Assembly: GCF_053574225.1 (NCBI RefSeq)
Contig: NC_135632.1
Span: forward strand, 48,090,001-48,154,000
Direction: 5' to 3'
Length of the DNA: 64,000 nucleotides
Origin: Canis aureus
Taxonomy: Eukaryota > Chordata > Mammalia > Carnivora > Canidae
Of this stretch, positions 22,796 through 33,205 are shown in pieces. The first letter of the stretch is position 1; each line of letters starts with the position of its first letter. The translations under genes were made by a program, and so were the position numbers. The notes below the pieces were generated by a model, which was given only the letters and a program-made list of their open reading frames with translations, searched no databases and was not told the DNA's origin.

Positions 22796-22870
22796 TACCT
22801 AAGCCAAAGAGGAAGGATGTTCTAGGCAGACAGAATAATGTGTGTAAAGGTATAAATGTGAGAAAGCACA

Positions 22871-24785
22871 GTACAATACAGAATAGCTGTATTCTATTGG
22901 AATGGAGCAGAGGGGTGACCATAGTATGGTATGATATAAACTATGTAGGCAGACTGGGGACAGAATCCCATCTCCTGCCATCTAGCCGATCACCTCTCCA
23001 TACTATTAAGCTGAACTCTGATATCCTCCATGGCTTCTTTAAATGTGATATTTCAGAGCACATCTAGGCCATGAAGTAAGTTTAAAGAGGAAGAAGTTAC
23101 AAAGCAAGATTCCTTGATTTATTCACTGGCATTTCACAAAGCAGGAACAAAGACGAGCCCCCTGGAATTTCCTGATTCTCAGACCACATTACTTCTATGG
23201 AACTCACCACAGACTCTGCTTGTGGGAGAGCAAATTATCTCCACAGGCTATTTTTGTCCTTCTTCGCCTTTCCAGAAACAGTGGCCTCCCTCGCCCTTTT
23301 CATTGGCTCCATCTGCTTTCCTGCTTTCTGGCCTCTATTCATAAGGTCTTGCCCCTGGGTCTCTGTTAGAAGTCAGTTTTAAATTCTCAAACTTTCCAAA
23401 GCCAATGAAGCCCTTTAATCAGGAAGTTGGTCTGCCAAGGAAACAATGCTAATTGGAAACTTTTAAGACTCGAGGTCCTGGGGAGTTTAGAGATGGATAT
23501 GTTTCTTTTGTCTATCATGCCATTAGCACAGAATAAACTCAAGAGGGACAGGAAATAAAATGTGGTCCTAAATAGGAGAAAATAATCCTAAGAAATACAC
23601 CAATCCTTAAACAAATTAGAGACCTCTGGACTTCAAAGACCATGTCGAAAGCAGCTGAAAAGTGGTTATCTTTACTTAGGAAACACAGAGATGGTCAAAG
23701 GTAGAAAGAAATAGGTGGGGCTCACAATATAGGATGGGTCTCAAGCAAGGACCAGCTTCTACATCACTGCTCAAGTTTAGAATATAATCCATTTCACAGC
23801 CACCCATGTAACCTTCAAGATTACAAACTCCTCCCTAGTCTACAGAATGACAGAATTAAGACAAAGTTCTTGTCCTAAGAACCTACAAAGAAGGACATAA
23901 AGACAGAAAAAGATTGGGCAAAGATAACAGAGTTACCCAAACTCAAGAAGAGTGCAGAGACATGCTGTACCCTCTGGGGGTGGAGGTAGAGGGCATGGTA
24001 GACTTTGAAAGACCCTCATCTCCTTCCTAGACACAATATCCACCCAAAGCCAAACACCAACCACTTGATGAGATTTCATGTCCTTCTCTGCTTCTTTGGT
24101 TGTATCAACAGAATAATTCTGGTTTGCTGAGGCCAAAAAATAATCTCTTTGAAGAGTCTGTGATGTTTCACAGAATCTAAGGAATGGCTGAAGGTTTGAA
24201 CTTGGTTAAAAGCTGGGACAAGAGCTTCTTCAAGGGTTTAGATAGCAGACGTTAATAGCAGCTGGTCAGAATACCACTGTAGAACCAATGCGCTCCAACA
24301 GATTTTTCCTACTCTTACTTCACTCTGGGAAAAATAGCATCTGATTGGATGAGCTAAGGGCATCAGATCAACTATTGCACAGGTCCCTACTCCACAGGAT
24401 GAGCAAAGTAGTTCTGTAAAAGAAAGTGAGACACTCTTGCCAGAGGAATGGAGGAACAATGGGTCCTCAGGTCCCAATATGGGGCCCATAAGCCACATGG
24501 GCCTGCCTGAGATTTTTAGCCAAGAGCTCCATCAGAGTACTTCTCATTAAAAAGGCAGAAATTCGCCCTCTTCCCTGGATACAATGACTCAGAAGTCCCT
24601 GGCTGGAGCTCTGGAATCAGTATCTTAATAAGCTCCTAAGTGGCTCTACCAAGAGAAGGTCAGTGGAGCTGGACCACCTCCTGGATGAGATCTGCCATTC
24701 AAGTTCCATATCAGCCACCATGGGCTGAAAAAATTTAAGATGGGCTTAAAAATTGCCTTGAAAAAGATAATTTTTTCTATCTTTT
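22871..24785. other. about 1.9 kb unassigned sequence
   Basis: Only short overlapping ORFs (60-86 codons) and no named repeat. No splice-bounded coding segment could be supported. Confidence 0.45.
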
Positions 24786-24895
24786 CTCTTTAAAGACTAT
24801 TTTTAAGTAATCTCCATCCCCTACATGGAGCTTGAACTTACAGCCCCAAGATCAAGAGCTACATGCTCTACCAACTAAGCCAGCCAGGTACTTCC
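24786..24895 (-). mobile_element. Short carnivore SINE (tRNA-head only), antisense
   Basis: 'atggagcttgaacttacagc', 'cccaagatcaagagctacat' and 'gctctaccaactaagccagc' are the reverse complement of the tRNA-like head of an older Can-SINE. A perfect TTCTATCTTTT repeat (24775-24785 and 24896-24906) flanks it, so the element inserted in this short form and lacks the CT-rich block. Confidence 0.85.
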
Positions 24896-25164
24896 TTCTA
24901 TCTTTTTTTAAATGCCTATATTTAAATCTATTATAAAAATATTGTAAGACTCAAGGAAAACAGGGCCGAATTTATCTCTGTATTTGCCTCATTCTAGTAT
25001 GTCTCTTGATTCAGCATCGGGAATATGGCTGACTCTCCACTGTTACCTATGAAAATCCTGACAGCTACCCAGCTGGATTTCTAGCCATAACCAGGAACAC
25101 CAGAGAGCTCTGATTTCAGGGAAGACCCAGGAATAATCTTGCACCCAAACCTATTGGGTTTCCA

Positions 25165-25240
25165 TGGGTGTTGTATGTCCAGCACCTAGAACAGGACATT
25201 AGGTTCTCCATGTATTCGTTGAATGGAGGGAAGGAGGAAG
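25165..25240 (+). mobile_element. LINE-2 3' terminus
   Basis: 'tgtccagcacctagaacagg' and 'ttcgttgaatggagggaagg' match the L2 terminal block in sense orientation. Confidence 0.5.
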
Positions 25241-25629
25241 GTAGGAATTTTCTGAGCCACCCTCCAAAATCTGACTAGAGAATTAATCTACTGAGTACCT
25301 TTTCACTGAGACCTAGGGATTGCGGATCAAGGGAACCAATGACTACAATTGGCCAAATTAGCTACTTACTTGAGAAACAATATTTTAACGTGTGGATTCC
25401 AGAGAGGTGCTATTACTCTTTAGTATTATAAACAAATTAACAAATTAAAAAAAACTCTTCGTGCCTAAAACTTTTAAAAATGTGCTAGTTCTTTAAAAAA
25501 TAATTCTAAAACCTTTGAGGGCTTGTGATATTTGTGAATTATATGAGAAACACATATTAGGTCTTCACCCTCATTTCTCACCTTCAAAAACCACTGGAAT
25601 TTCTTAAGTGGTAAGAGAGATAAAGGTGT
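25241..25629. other. unassigned AT-rich sequence
   Basis: No gene or repeat recognised; short minus-strand ORF at 25474-25662 only. Confidence 0.45.
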
Positions 25630-25945
25630 TTTTATTATGCTAATGAGTTTTCCTAATGCCATTAGACGTCACCTAAGGATGGGCAGGAGGCTGAATTGAT
25701 CACCCATGGCCAGTGATTTATTTAATCAATGGTGCCTATGTATTGAAGCCACTATAAAAACTCAAAAGGACCGGATTTGGAGAACTTCTGTGTTGGTGAA
25801 AATAGATTTAGAAGAGCATGGGGGATCCCTGGGTGGCGCAGTGGTTTGGCGCCTGCCTTTGGCCCAGGGCACGATCCTGGAGACCCGGGATCGAATCCCA
25901 TGTCGGGCTCCCGGTGCATGGAGCCTGCTTCTCCCTCTGCCTGTG

Positions 25946-25991
<46 letters not shown>

Positions 25992-26420
25992 ACTATCATA
26001 AATAAATAAAAATAAAAAAATCTTTAAAAAAAAAAAAAAAAAGAAGAGCATGGAAGCCCTGAGCTCCTTTCCACATACCTTGCCCTATGGCTCTTTTCCA
26101 TGTGATTGTTTCTGACTTATATCCTTTTATGATAAAACAGTGATCTAGTAAGTAAGATATTTCTCTGAGTTCTGTGAGCCATTCTAGCAAATTAATTAAC
26201 CCCAAGGAGAGGGTTGTGGGAACCTCTGATTTATAGTCAGTGGGTCAGAAGCACAGGTAACAACCTGGCAACTGGTCTCTGAAGGATGGGGAGCAGTCTT
26301 GTAGACTGAGCTCTTAACCTGAAGGATCTGACACCATCTCTGGATAGATAGTATCAGAACTAAATTGAATTGAGTTGAATCATAGGACACCCTGCTGGTG
26401 TCCAAGAGTTGATTATTGGT
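25630..26420 (+). mobile_element. Solo LTR-like repeat, copy B, with SINE insertion
   Basis: Same family as 9960-10620. Features include a TATA-like 'gccactataaaaactc' (25748), 'ctgacttatatccttttatg', 'gttctgtgagccattctagc', 'aaggagagggttgtgggaac', 'gatttatagtcagtgggtca' and 'ggacaccctgctggtgtcca' at the 3' end. The first part is better preserved than copy A. A SINEC_Cf sits inside it. Confidence 0.6.
25822..26041 (+). mobile_element. SINEC_Cf with 12-bp target-site duplication
   Basis: Starts in 'ggatccctgggtggcgcagt', contains A-box TGGCGCAGTGG and B-box GGATCGAATCC, a long (CT)n tract (25955-25988), 'gactatcataaataaataaa' and an A16+ tail. AGAAGAGCATGG flanks it at 25810-25821 and 26042-26053. 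Few differences from consensus-like copies in this window, so it is young. Confidence 0.97.
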
Positions 26421-26444
26421 CTTGAAAACAGCAGCGCTGACCCC

Positions 26445-26446
<2 letters not shown>

Positions 26447-26480
<34 letters not shown>
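26447..26480. repeat. (AC)17 microsatellite
   Basis: Thirty-four bases of uninterrupted AC dinucleotide, directly after the LTR. Length and purity suggest it is likely to vary between individuals. Confidence 0.98.
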
Positions 26481-26485
<5 letters not shown>

Positions 26486-26809
26486 AATTGGGTCCAGGAA
26501 TCTATTTTAGTGCTAGATTATTTACTGTTCATTATTGCATAGGGAGAAGGGGTGGCATTCAAGAAAAAATTCTTCCTCCGTGGTCCTCCCTTCTGATTTA
26601 AACCACAATGCAAAATGGTGGGCAATTTCAAGGTTTAGCAATAGTATCCAACTGATCTTTGCAGGATTGCAAATAAAGGAGGCTGTATCCTCAGGAGTAC
26701 TATTAGAGCTAAGGTCTCTCTGCTCCTATTGTTAAGGAACATTCATTACCAGGCTCTCATATGAAATCCTGAGAAGGAAGCAAATATGAGGCTGCAATGT
26801 TCTCTGTAG

Positions 26810-27130
26810 TTCTTATGCAATTGTCACTTGGGGCTAATTAGAGCTGCTTTTGTAATTCACCAGCTATAAATTCCTTCCAATGCTCTCCCAGCACTGGGAG
26901 ATTGGCCACCCCAAGTCAAGGTTTTGTGTTGACACTGCAGGTTCATCCACCCAGTGACCGTAAATCAGTAGCAATCTCTCGGCCACCTTGTGCTGGGTGG
27001 CCCTCACACCCTACAATGGCTTCTGATTTCATTGTTTTCCTGTTCTCTGCTGATTGGGTTAAAAGATAACTTTGTAGACTGTGTTAGGCAGCACCTGCCT
27101 TATTCGCAACTAATTTATTTTAAATTGGCT
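26810..27130. promoter_or_regulatory. Candidate conserved noncoding element
   Basis: Repeat-free and non-coding, with intact-looking motif-rich text such as 'ggggctaattagagctgctt', 'cagctataaattccttccaa', 'actgggagattggccacccc' and 'ctgctgattgggttaaaaga' (an ATTGG box). Surrounded by repeats but not decayed in appearance. Inference from composition only. Confidence 0.3.
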
Positions 27131-27469
27131 TAGTACAGACTGTTTAGCCAGTAATGTCTACAGAGCTATGAATTCATTTCCTCGTCTATCCTCTTGAATT
27201 TGATCAAGGAGTGAAAATGGCTGTAAAGCTTTATTGCAAGACTTTATAAGAACAAACAAAGGGACCCAAGCCAAGTTAATTCCCAAACTGGAAACAAATA
27301 TTTCATAAGGTTCTTGTCCATGGTGGAAAATGACAGAACAGGTAGTTACAAAATCTAGTATCTGAAAATTGGAAGAATACATTGTATTCACTTATTGAAC
27401 TTCTGTGAAATATTAGACCCCTTACGTATAGGTTCATATAGTCTTTCCAACAAAGCAGTGGAAATAGCT
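27131..27469. other. unassigned sequence
   Basis: A 77-codon minus-strand ORF (27158-27391) has no motif; no repeat recognised. Confidence 0.4.
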
Positions 27470-27610
27470 ATTAATTTATTTTATAAACATAAAAAGAAAC
27501 TAAGGCTTAGGAAAATTAAGCAACTTTCCCAAGATAACACAGCCAGTAAGATTTGAACCCATGAAGTTCAAATCCAAGATTGGAGCCCTTTCTACATCAT
27601 CTAAAATTTG
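27470..27610 (-). mobile_element. MIR fragment, antisense
   Basis: 'actaaggcttaggaaaatta', 'agcaactttcccaagataac', 'acagccagtaagatttgaac' and 'attggagccctttctacatc' follow the antisense order of MIR with the expected spacing. Confidence 0.75.
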
Positions 27611-27949
27611 AAATCCCTGTGCTTTGACTTGCCAAGCAGCTAAACCAGGATGTGATTTGGGATGTTACAAAAGGATTCACAAAAGGGTTCCTTGAAATAG
27701 CCAACTCCCCTATCCTGCTGAAAATATAATTTAAGCTACAAAATTTCTATTTACAAGAAACACTTCTCTATATCTGCTGGATAAAGCAGAACAGAGTTCT
27801 CACATAGCCATTTTCCCTTTTTAACAAAAGCACCAAAGATGTAGGACCCATGAGATTATGTGTTATGACTTCATGTAAATTCAATGATTAGTATAATATC
27901 CAGCACCTAGTCAATACCCAAAATTGTTATCTACACGATCATTTATTTC
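27611..27949. other. unassigned sequence
   Basis: A short L2-like phrase 'atatccagcacctagtcaat' occurs at 27896, too small to assign. No gene. Confidence 0.4.
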
Positions 27950-28400
27950 TTTTTTAGGCATCTCCAAATGCAGTCTGTGCTAGACAGCAAAAAATGGCAA
28001 TAAATTCCTCTCCTCCCACTAAGAATCTTAATTGGCCATTTGATTTGCATTGACCAATTGGACATCAGCAAATGTGACGCAGTCAGAGGCTTGAAATCGC
28101 TTCAGCATTCTGGTCTGCCCACCTGCTGAGCTGAGAGCCCTGACACCACCATATGATTCAGCACAACCTAACCTGCCGAAGGATGGAAGACCCTGCTGCC
28201 AACCTACCAACTACTAGACCTGCGGGGAGGCCATTCTAGATCATCCCGCAGACCTGCCAGCTGACCAGCTGGCCCACGCCAAGCCAGAACTTGGGAATTA
28301 TAAACTAAATAAAATGGTTTCTGTTTCAAGCCACAATATTATGGGATGATTTTTTTTTATGGGATGATTTCTTATGCAAGAAAAGTTAACCTATACACAG
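27950..28400 (+). mobile_element. MLT1-type MaLR LTR
   Basis: Recognisable MaLR text: 'catcagcaaatgtgacgcag', 'tcagaggcttgaaatcgctt', 'gccaacctaccaactactag', 'gggaggccattctagatcat', 'aactaaataaaatggtttct' (poly-A signal) and 'gtttcaagccacaatattat' at the 3' end. A 16-base segment around 'ttatgggatgattt' is locally duplicated (28339-28371). Confidence 0.75.
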
Positions 28401-29189
28401 TCCTAAGGCATTTTCTGTGATGTTTCTAAGCTATCTAGGAAGTAGAAAAGAAACCCACAGAATGGAGTAGAAATAGGAGCCAGCAGGGAGAAAGAACTGT
28501 GTTCAGAGTATGAACTGAGTCACCGAGAACTGAAGGGACTCAGAAAACCATAGCTGGCATTCAGCTCTTCTCTCCCAATTCACTGATCTTTCCACAACAC
28601 CCATATTTCTCTGAATTTTTGAGGCTAACTGGACCAATTCCTTGCTCTCATTGTAGTCTCCAGGCCTGGGGGAAGCAAGTCAATTGGAGTTTTAACTTAA
28701 TAATAAATGAAGAATTTTTCCAGTGTGCTTCTTCATTTCTCCTTCCTTCTTCAGATCTCTTTTACAGGTTACTAAAGTCAGCTAGCAAAGTAGGGGGAAA
28801 ATGGATAAAAGGACAGACAGAAGCTACAAGTTATGTTGTATGACTAGAGGGTATTTTTCACCTTCAAAGCACATTGATCATAAATTACGGGATACACTTT
28901 TACAGTTCACATTTCTACAGAGCATCTACTTCTGAGTTCCCTAGCGGAGGAGAATATGTTACTTAAAAAAAAAAAAAAAGTGTAACCAAATGATGAATGA
29001 TATGTTCCCTGTGCTCCCCTCAGTATGGAGGGGAAGGGAGTGGGACCCTCAGGAAACATCTGTTTACTGGTCAGAGGTCAAGCTCCGCATTCACCTTCCA
29101 CACCCGAAACAGCTGAGAGGCTACATTCCTAAACACTGAGAAGGTGGCCTATCCCCTCCCTCAAACAAAAAAACCACACAGCCCCCAAA
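28401..29189. other. unassigned sequence, no gene
   Basis: Includes an A15 run near 28965-28979 and a 74-codon ORF (28619-28843) without motifs. Confidence 0.45.
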
Positions 29190-29560
29190 AGAATCAATAC
29201 GGTTTTTATTCAGGTTTGAACATAATTATGCTGTAACATAATTCAGCAATCCCTTCCAGAAGCCACCTTTTAGGGACAGGGAGAAATGTAACCACAGCTA
29301 ATATTCAGCGGGTACACACCATTATAAGCTATTCAAATATTTAGATACCTCCATATTGGCCAGTAAACAGCAAAATTGCCATAAATAGTAGGATTAATTA
29401 ATAATGTAAATTCTAGTGCATGTGGTTTATCTCAGAAACCACTCATCTCTGCAATGTCAAGATGCTTTTCTACTTTGGATACTGGATCTGCTATAGTCCA
29501 CTGTTACTTTTTTAATGAGTTGAAAATTTGTTGCCGGGTTTAAAAGCCTTTGGGTAGAAA
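29190..29560. promoter_or_regulatory. Candidate conserved noncoding element with inverted RUNX-like sites
   Basis: Repeat-free AT-rich block. GTGGTTT (29422-29428) and its exact complement AAACCAC (29436-29442) are 7 bases apart, close to the RUNX consensus TGTGGTTT. Also 'aggattaattaataatgtaa' and 'ctattcaaatatttagatac'. Regulatory function is an inference. Confidence 0.35.
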
Positions 29561-30597
29561 AAAAGAGGCCACTCAGCCAAGCTGGTAAGGATCATCTGCA
29601 GGCATCCCAAAGACATATCTAACTCTACTAGGCTCAGGGAGGGGCTGAATAACAGTCAGGGCCAATGGATCTACCTGGATATCAGAGCCGGGGCCCCCAG
29701 GGTGAGCTTGAGGAGCTCTGCTGTATTTGACAAGCTGTACCCCAGGAGAGAGCTGAACAAGTTTTAAGGAGAATTCTGCCCAAATATCCCAGTAAGTGTC
29801 TTTATATATCACCTGTGCTTCCTCAAGTGACCTCTGGAAAGAGGAGTCTTGCATCATGTACCCCTCACCTTTCATACCACATGCTTCCCAGATGGCTGAA
29901 CCCACCCAAACAGGCTGTTGACAGCCACAATTCATCCTTCTTCTTTGTTCCTGTTCCCTTCTTGTCTCTCCCCCTCTGCCTTTGTTCCACTCCCTGGAGA
30001 GCAATCGGACCAGCCACCTCCTTCTCAACAGAGCACCCTCTCCAGGAACTGGCCTGGGCAGGGCCTATACTTATTTCCCACCAACAGAAAGATAAACCAA
30101 AGATCCAAGTCCTGGGCAGCCAGGAGGGGCCAATTTGCCCCTTGCCTGCCATCCCCTACTCCTGCCTTGTCCTCTGCCTGTCCCTTTGGACTCTTCCCCA
30201 GAGGCAGCACCCAGGTAGCGACCTGGCTAATTGCAGGGAAGAGAGGATGGAAGGACAGGAGTCGAGGCCTGGAGACCATTAGAGAGCTCTATGGTAAGAT
30301 GGGGCAAAGTCATGAACCCTGCTCAGGTTCTAACAAGACCAGCCCCCAGTGGCTATCAGTGTAATGGGAAAGGTGTTGCAAGAGTTTGATGCACTTGTCA
30401 AACCACGGCTCTGACAGAGCACCATTTAGCAAGTGAATGCTGGATCCTCCAAAAGAACATAACCACAGCTTCAAACATTAACAAACAACTAGTAAATTAT
30501 TAGACTGATGTGATGAAGGATTTGTATTATAAGATATAGCACTTTGAAAGAAGTTTTTAGATTGTTTACAGTTTATTTTTTTCCTTTTATAGCACCA
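29561..30597. other. GC-richer region with overlapping ORFs, coding status unsupported
   Basis: Five overlapping ORFs of 84-155 codons lie here on both strands (29573-30028 minus, 151 codons; 29815-30282 plus, 155 codons; 29918-30364 plus, 148 codons). None shows a domain, signal peptide, zinc finger or retroviral motif I recognise, and their overlap in several frames suggests stop-poor GC-rich sequence. The minus-strand 151-codon frame is the least low-complexity and would be first to test. Confidence 0.35.
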
Positions 30598-30868
30598 GTT
30601 TTATTTATTTATTTTACATTTGTTTTTATTTAAGTTTGATTTGCCAACATACAGTATAACACCCAGTGCGCATCCCATCAAGTGCCCGCCTCAATGCCCA
30701 TCACCCAGCTACCCCAACCCCCCATCCATCTCCCCTTCTGCAACCCTTTGTTTGTTTCCCAGAGTTAGGAGTCTCTCATGGTTTGTCTCCCTCTCTAATT
30801 TTTCCCACTCAGTTCCCCTCCTTTCCCTTATAATCCGTCTCACTATTTCTTATATTCCATGTATAAGT
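30598..30868 (-). mobile_element. LINE-1 3' end, antisense, 5'-truncated
   Basis: Reverse complement of the L1 3' UTR: 'tttgatttgccaacatacag', 'tataacacccagtgcgcatc', 'ccccttctgcaacccttt', 'gagttaggagtctctcatgg' and 'cttatattccatgtataagt'. Only about 270 bases remain, as is typical of aborted L1 insertions. No clear target-site duplication because the right flank is a microsatellite. Confidence 0.85.
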
Positions 30869-31075
30869 GTAGTTTATATATAGCGTATATATGTGTATAC
30901 ACACACATATATACATATATATACACACACACACATTCTATATATAGTAACAGTATAGCATATATAATATACACCATAGTACATAAGTATATTAATATGT
31001 AATATAAATATACCTGTATAGTATATATCAATATAATATTTTATATATACAGTATATATAGTGTAGTTCTAGAAA
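30869..31075. repeat. AT/AC-rich low-complexity tract
   Basis: About 200 bases of alternating purine/pyrimidine TA, TATG and CACA runs ('tatatatgtgtatacacaca' type). Such alternation favours slippage and non-B structures. Confidence 0.9.
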
Positions 31076-31229
31076 TAAAAGTGACCAGTTAGACTTCTAT
31101 TTTATATTACATACCAGTTATTAAATGCTTTAAATATCTTAGTATTATTAATCTAATTATTAAGATAATATATAAGAGATAATAAAGTAAGAGATTGCAG
31201 TCTTATACCATGACAAGTAGGGAATCTTT

Positions 31230-31860
31230 GATATCATGGTGACAAATCCCCCAGTATTGTCTTTACTCCAAATAGTCAAAGCCAATCATGGTAATTCCAC
31301 CTCTTAAAGGTTATTGGTTGAGGAATGGGCAAGTAACCAATAAGAAATAATGTAATGGCGGAATCCCTGGGTGGCGCAGCGGTTTGGCGCCTGCCTTTGG
31401 CCCAGGGCGCGATCCTGGAGACCCGGGATCGAGTCCCACGTCGGGCTCCCGGTGCATGGAGCCTGCTTCTCCCTCGGCCTGTGTCTCTGCCTCTCTCTCT
31501 CTCTCTCTCTCTGTGACTATCATAAATAAATAAAAATTGAAAAAAAATATTAAAAAAAAAGAAATAATGTAATGGGAAAAGTCTTAAAGTAAAGAGAAAC
31601 CCACAGAAAAGGCCATTCTTCTTCTCCCTCTGTTGCTTTAATGTCTAGATAACCTGAAGCTACGGAGGCCGCTAAGCCGCTCATCCTAGAACAAAGCTGA
31701 CACATGGAGGAAGGCATAAACTAGGAAGTCTGGGGAAGCTGGAGCCAATCTCAAATGCATCACAAACTGCATCTACATGAAATAAGTGTTCCTTCTTCCC
31801 TCATCATTTGTGTTGGGGATTTCTATCCCTTGGTGCCAAATTAACTCATCTGATACAAGA
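31230..31860 (+). mobile_element. Probable MaLR-like LTR split by SINEC_Cf
   Basis: Left part 'ttattggttgaggaatgggc' and right part 'taactcatctgatacaag' (31841-31858), preceded by 'tgttggggatttctatccct', resemble the 5' and 3' regions of a MaLR-type LTR. The SINE's duplication joins the halves. Family not confirmed. Confidence 0.4.
31359..31558 (+). mobile_element. Young SINEC_Cf with perfect 17-bp target-site duplication
   Basis: Intact pol III promoter: A-box TGGCGCAGCGG (31372-31382) and B-box GGATCGAGTCC (31426-31436). Many CpGs are still present (for example 'ggcgcgatcctggagacccg', 'cacgtcgggctcccgg'), which normally decay fast. (CT)n tract, 'cataaataaataaaaattga' and an A-rich tail follow. 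AAGAAATAATGTAATGG is repeated exactly at 31342-31358 and 31559-31575. The least-decayed SINE in the window. Confidence 0.98.
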
Positions 31861-32040
31861 TCTCAGACTCCATGAGACTGAGGTAGCCATCCCTCTCAAG
31901 AGCAGATGGTACCTCCCAGACCCTCCCTCTCATTCTCTTTTTCTGCAATGAAAGCCTCCTTTCTCTTCCCATTTCTCTTGGTTATGGCCTTCAAGATGTA
32001 TGAACAGTCCCTATCAGTCTTCACAAATGGTGCTGCTATT

Positions 32041-32055
32041 AAAGAGGAAAGGTAG
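32041..32055. repeat. 5' target-site duplication of the full-length L1
   Basis: AAAGAGGAAAGGTAG here matches AAAGAGGAAGAAGGTAG at 38245-38261 apart from a 2-base indel. It follows 'ctatt', giving a TT/AAA-type integration site typical of L1 endonuclease cleavage. Confidence 0.7.
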
Positions 32056-32505
32056 GAGGGAGTGGCAGGATGGCGCAAGAGTAGGGTCCCCAAATCACCT
32101 GTCTCCACCAAATTACCTAGAAAACCTTCAAACTATCCTGAAAATCTACGAATTCGGCCTGAGATTTAAAGAGAGACCAGCTGGAATGCTAAGGTGAGAA
32201 GACCTCGCGCTTCTATCACGGTAGGAAGACGGGGAAAAAGAAATAAAGAAGCAAAAGGCCTCCAAGGGGGAGGGGCCCGCGAGGAGCCGGGCTGAGGCCG
32301 GGGCGAGTGTCCCCAGGACAGGAGAGCCCCGTCCCGGAGGAGCAGGAGCTGCACCGACCTTCCCGGGCGAAAGGGGCTCCAGGGAGGTGGAGCAGGACCC
32401 AGGAGGGCGGGGATGCCCTCGGGCTCCCGGGGACACTAACAGACACCTGCGCCCCGGGAGAGTGCGCCGAGCTCCCTAAGGGCTGCAGCGCGCACGGGGG
32501 ACCCG

Positions 32506-32604
32506 GAGCAGCTCTGGGGGGCTCGGGGGCGGCTCCGCGGAGGGGGCTGCGGGGGGGGAGCAGCTCGGGGGGCTCGGGGGCGGCTCCGCGGAGGGGGCTG
32601 CGGG
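32506..32604. repeat. 52-bp tandem duplication in the L1 5' UTR
   Basis: The unit starting GAGCAGCTC at 32506 recurs at 32558 and includes 'gggggcggctccgcggaggg'. The second copy is almost identical, differing near the start (CTCTGGGGGG versus CTCGGGGGG) and in the length of the final G run. Confidence 0.85.
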
Positions 32605-33037
32605 CCGGAGCGTGAATCCAACAGCGCAGGCCCCGGAGCACAGGGCGCCGGGACACAGCCCAGGATCCGGCCTCCCCGGGACAGGCAGAGGCCGGGAGGG
32701 CCCAGGACAGCAAGGACGCTCCTGCCCCAGCTGAGCAGATCAGCGGCCCCGCCCCGGAGCCTCCAGGCCCTGCAGACGGAGTTCCTGCCGGAGCTGAATC
32801 CAGGTTTCCAGAGCTGCCCCGCCACTGGGGCTGTTGCTCCTGCGGCCTCACGGGGTAAACAACCCCCACTGAGCCCTGCACCAGGCAGGGGCACAGCAGC
32901 TCCCCCAAGTGCTAACACCTGAAAATCAGCACAACAGGCCCCTCCCCCAGAAGACCAGCTAGACGGACTGACAACTTCCAGGGGAAGCCAAGGGGACTTA
33001 AAGTACACAGAATCAGAAGATTCTCCCCCGTGGTACT

Positions 33038-33205
33038 TTTTTTTTTTTTGCTTTTTGATTTGTTTCCTTCCCCCACCCCCCTTTTTTCTCCTTTCTTTCT
33101 TTTTCTTTCTCTTTTTCTTCTTTTTTTTTTTCGTTTTTTTTCTTCCTTTTTTTTCTCTTTCTCTTTTCTTTCCTTCTTTCTCTCCTCTTTGTCTCCTTTT
33201 CCCAG
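33038..33205 (+). repeat. Polypyrimidine tract preceding ORF1
   Basis: About 170 bases almost wholly T and C on the plus strand, directly upstream of the ORF1 start. Present in shorter form in the second L1 at about 43615-43650, so it is a family feature. Confidence 0.95.

Larger units (their letters stand above)
21890..22870 (-). mobile_element. LINE-2 3' region, antisense, broken by SINE and LTR
   Basis: L2 text runs 'actgtggtaagcatggtaaa', 'acagtgagataagacagagg', 'agccaagtcttgaaaaatta' to the SINE, resumes 'gaatttaccaaagtgaagaa' after it, is broken again at about 22425, and ends 'gaggaaggatgttctaggca' with 'gtgtgtaaaggtataaa' (22800-22860). The three pieces are colinear with one L2 copy. 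Confidence 0.6.

Noticed and set aside
25752..26051. Overlapping 60-100 codon ORFs on both strands with ERERER and SLSLSL runs
   Set aside because: Translations of the SINE (CT)n tract and its complement; the same peptides recur at 16054, 22205, 31311, 42205 and 47988.
26447..26480. CA repeat as a regulatory site
   Set aside because: A simple microsatellite; nothing else supports a regulatory role.
30843..31031. 62-codon minus-strand ORF rich in Y, I, V
   Set aside because: Translation of the TA/CA low-complexity tract.
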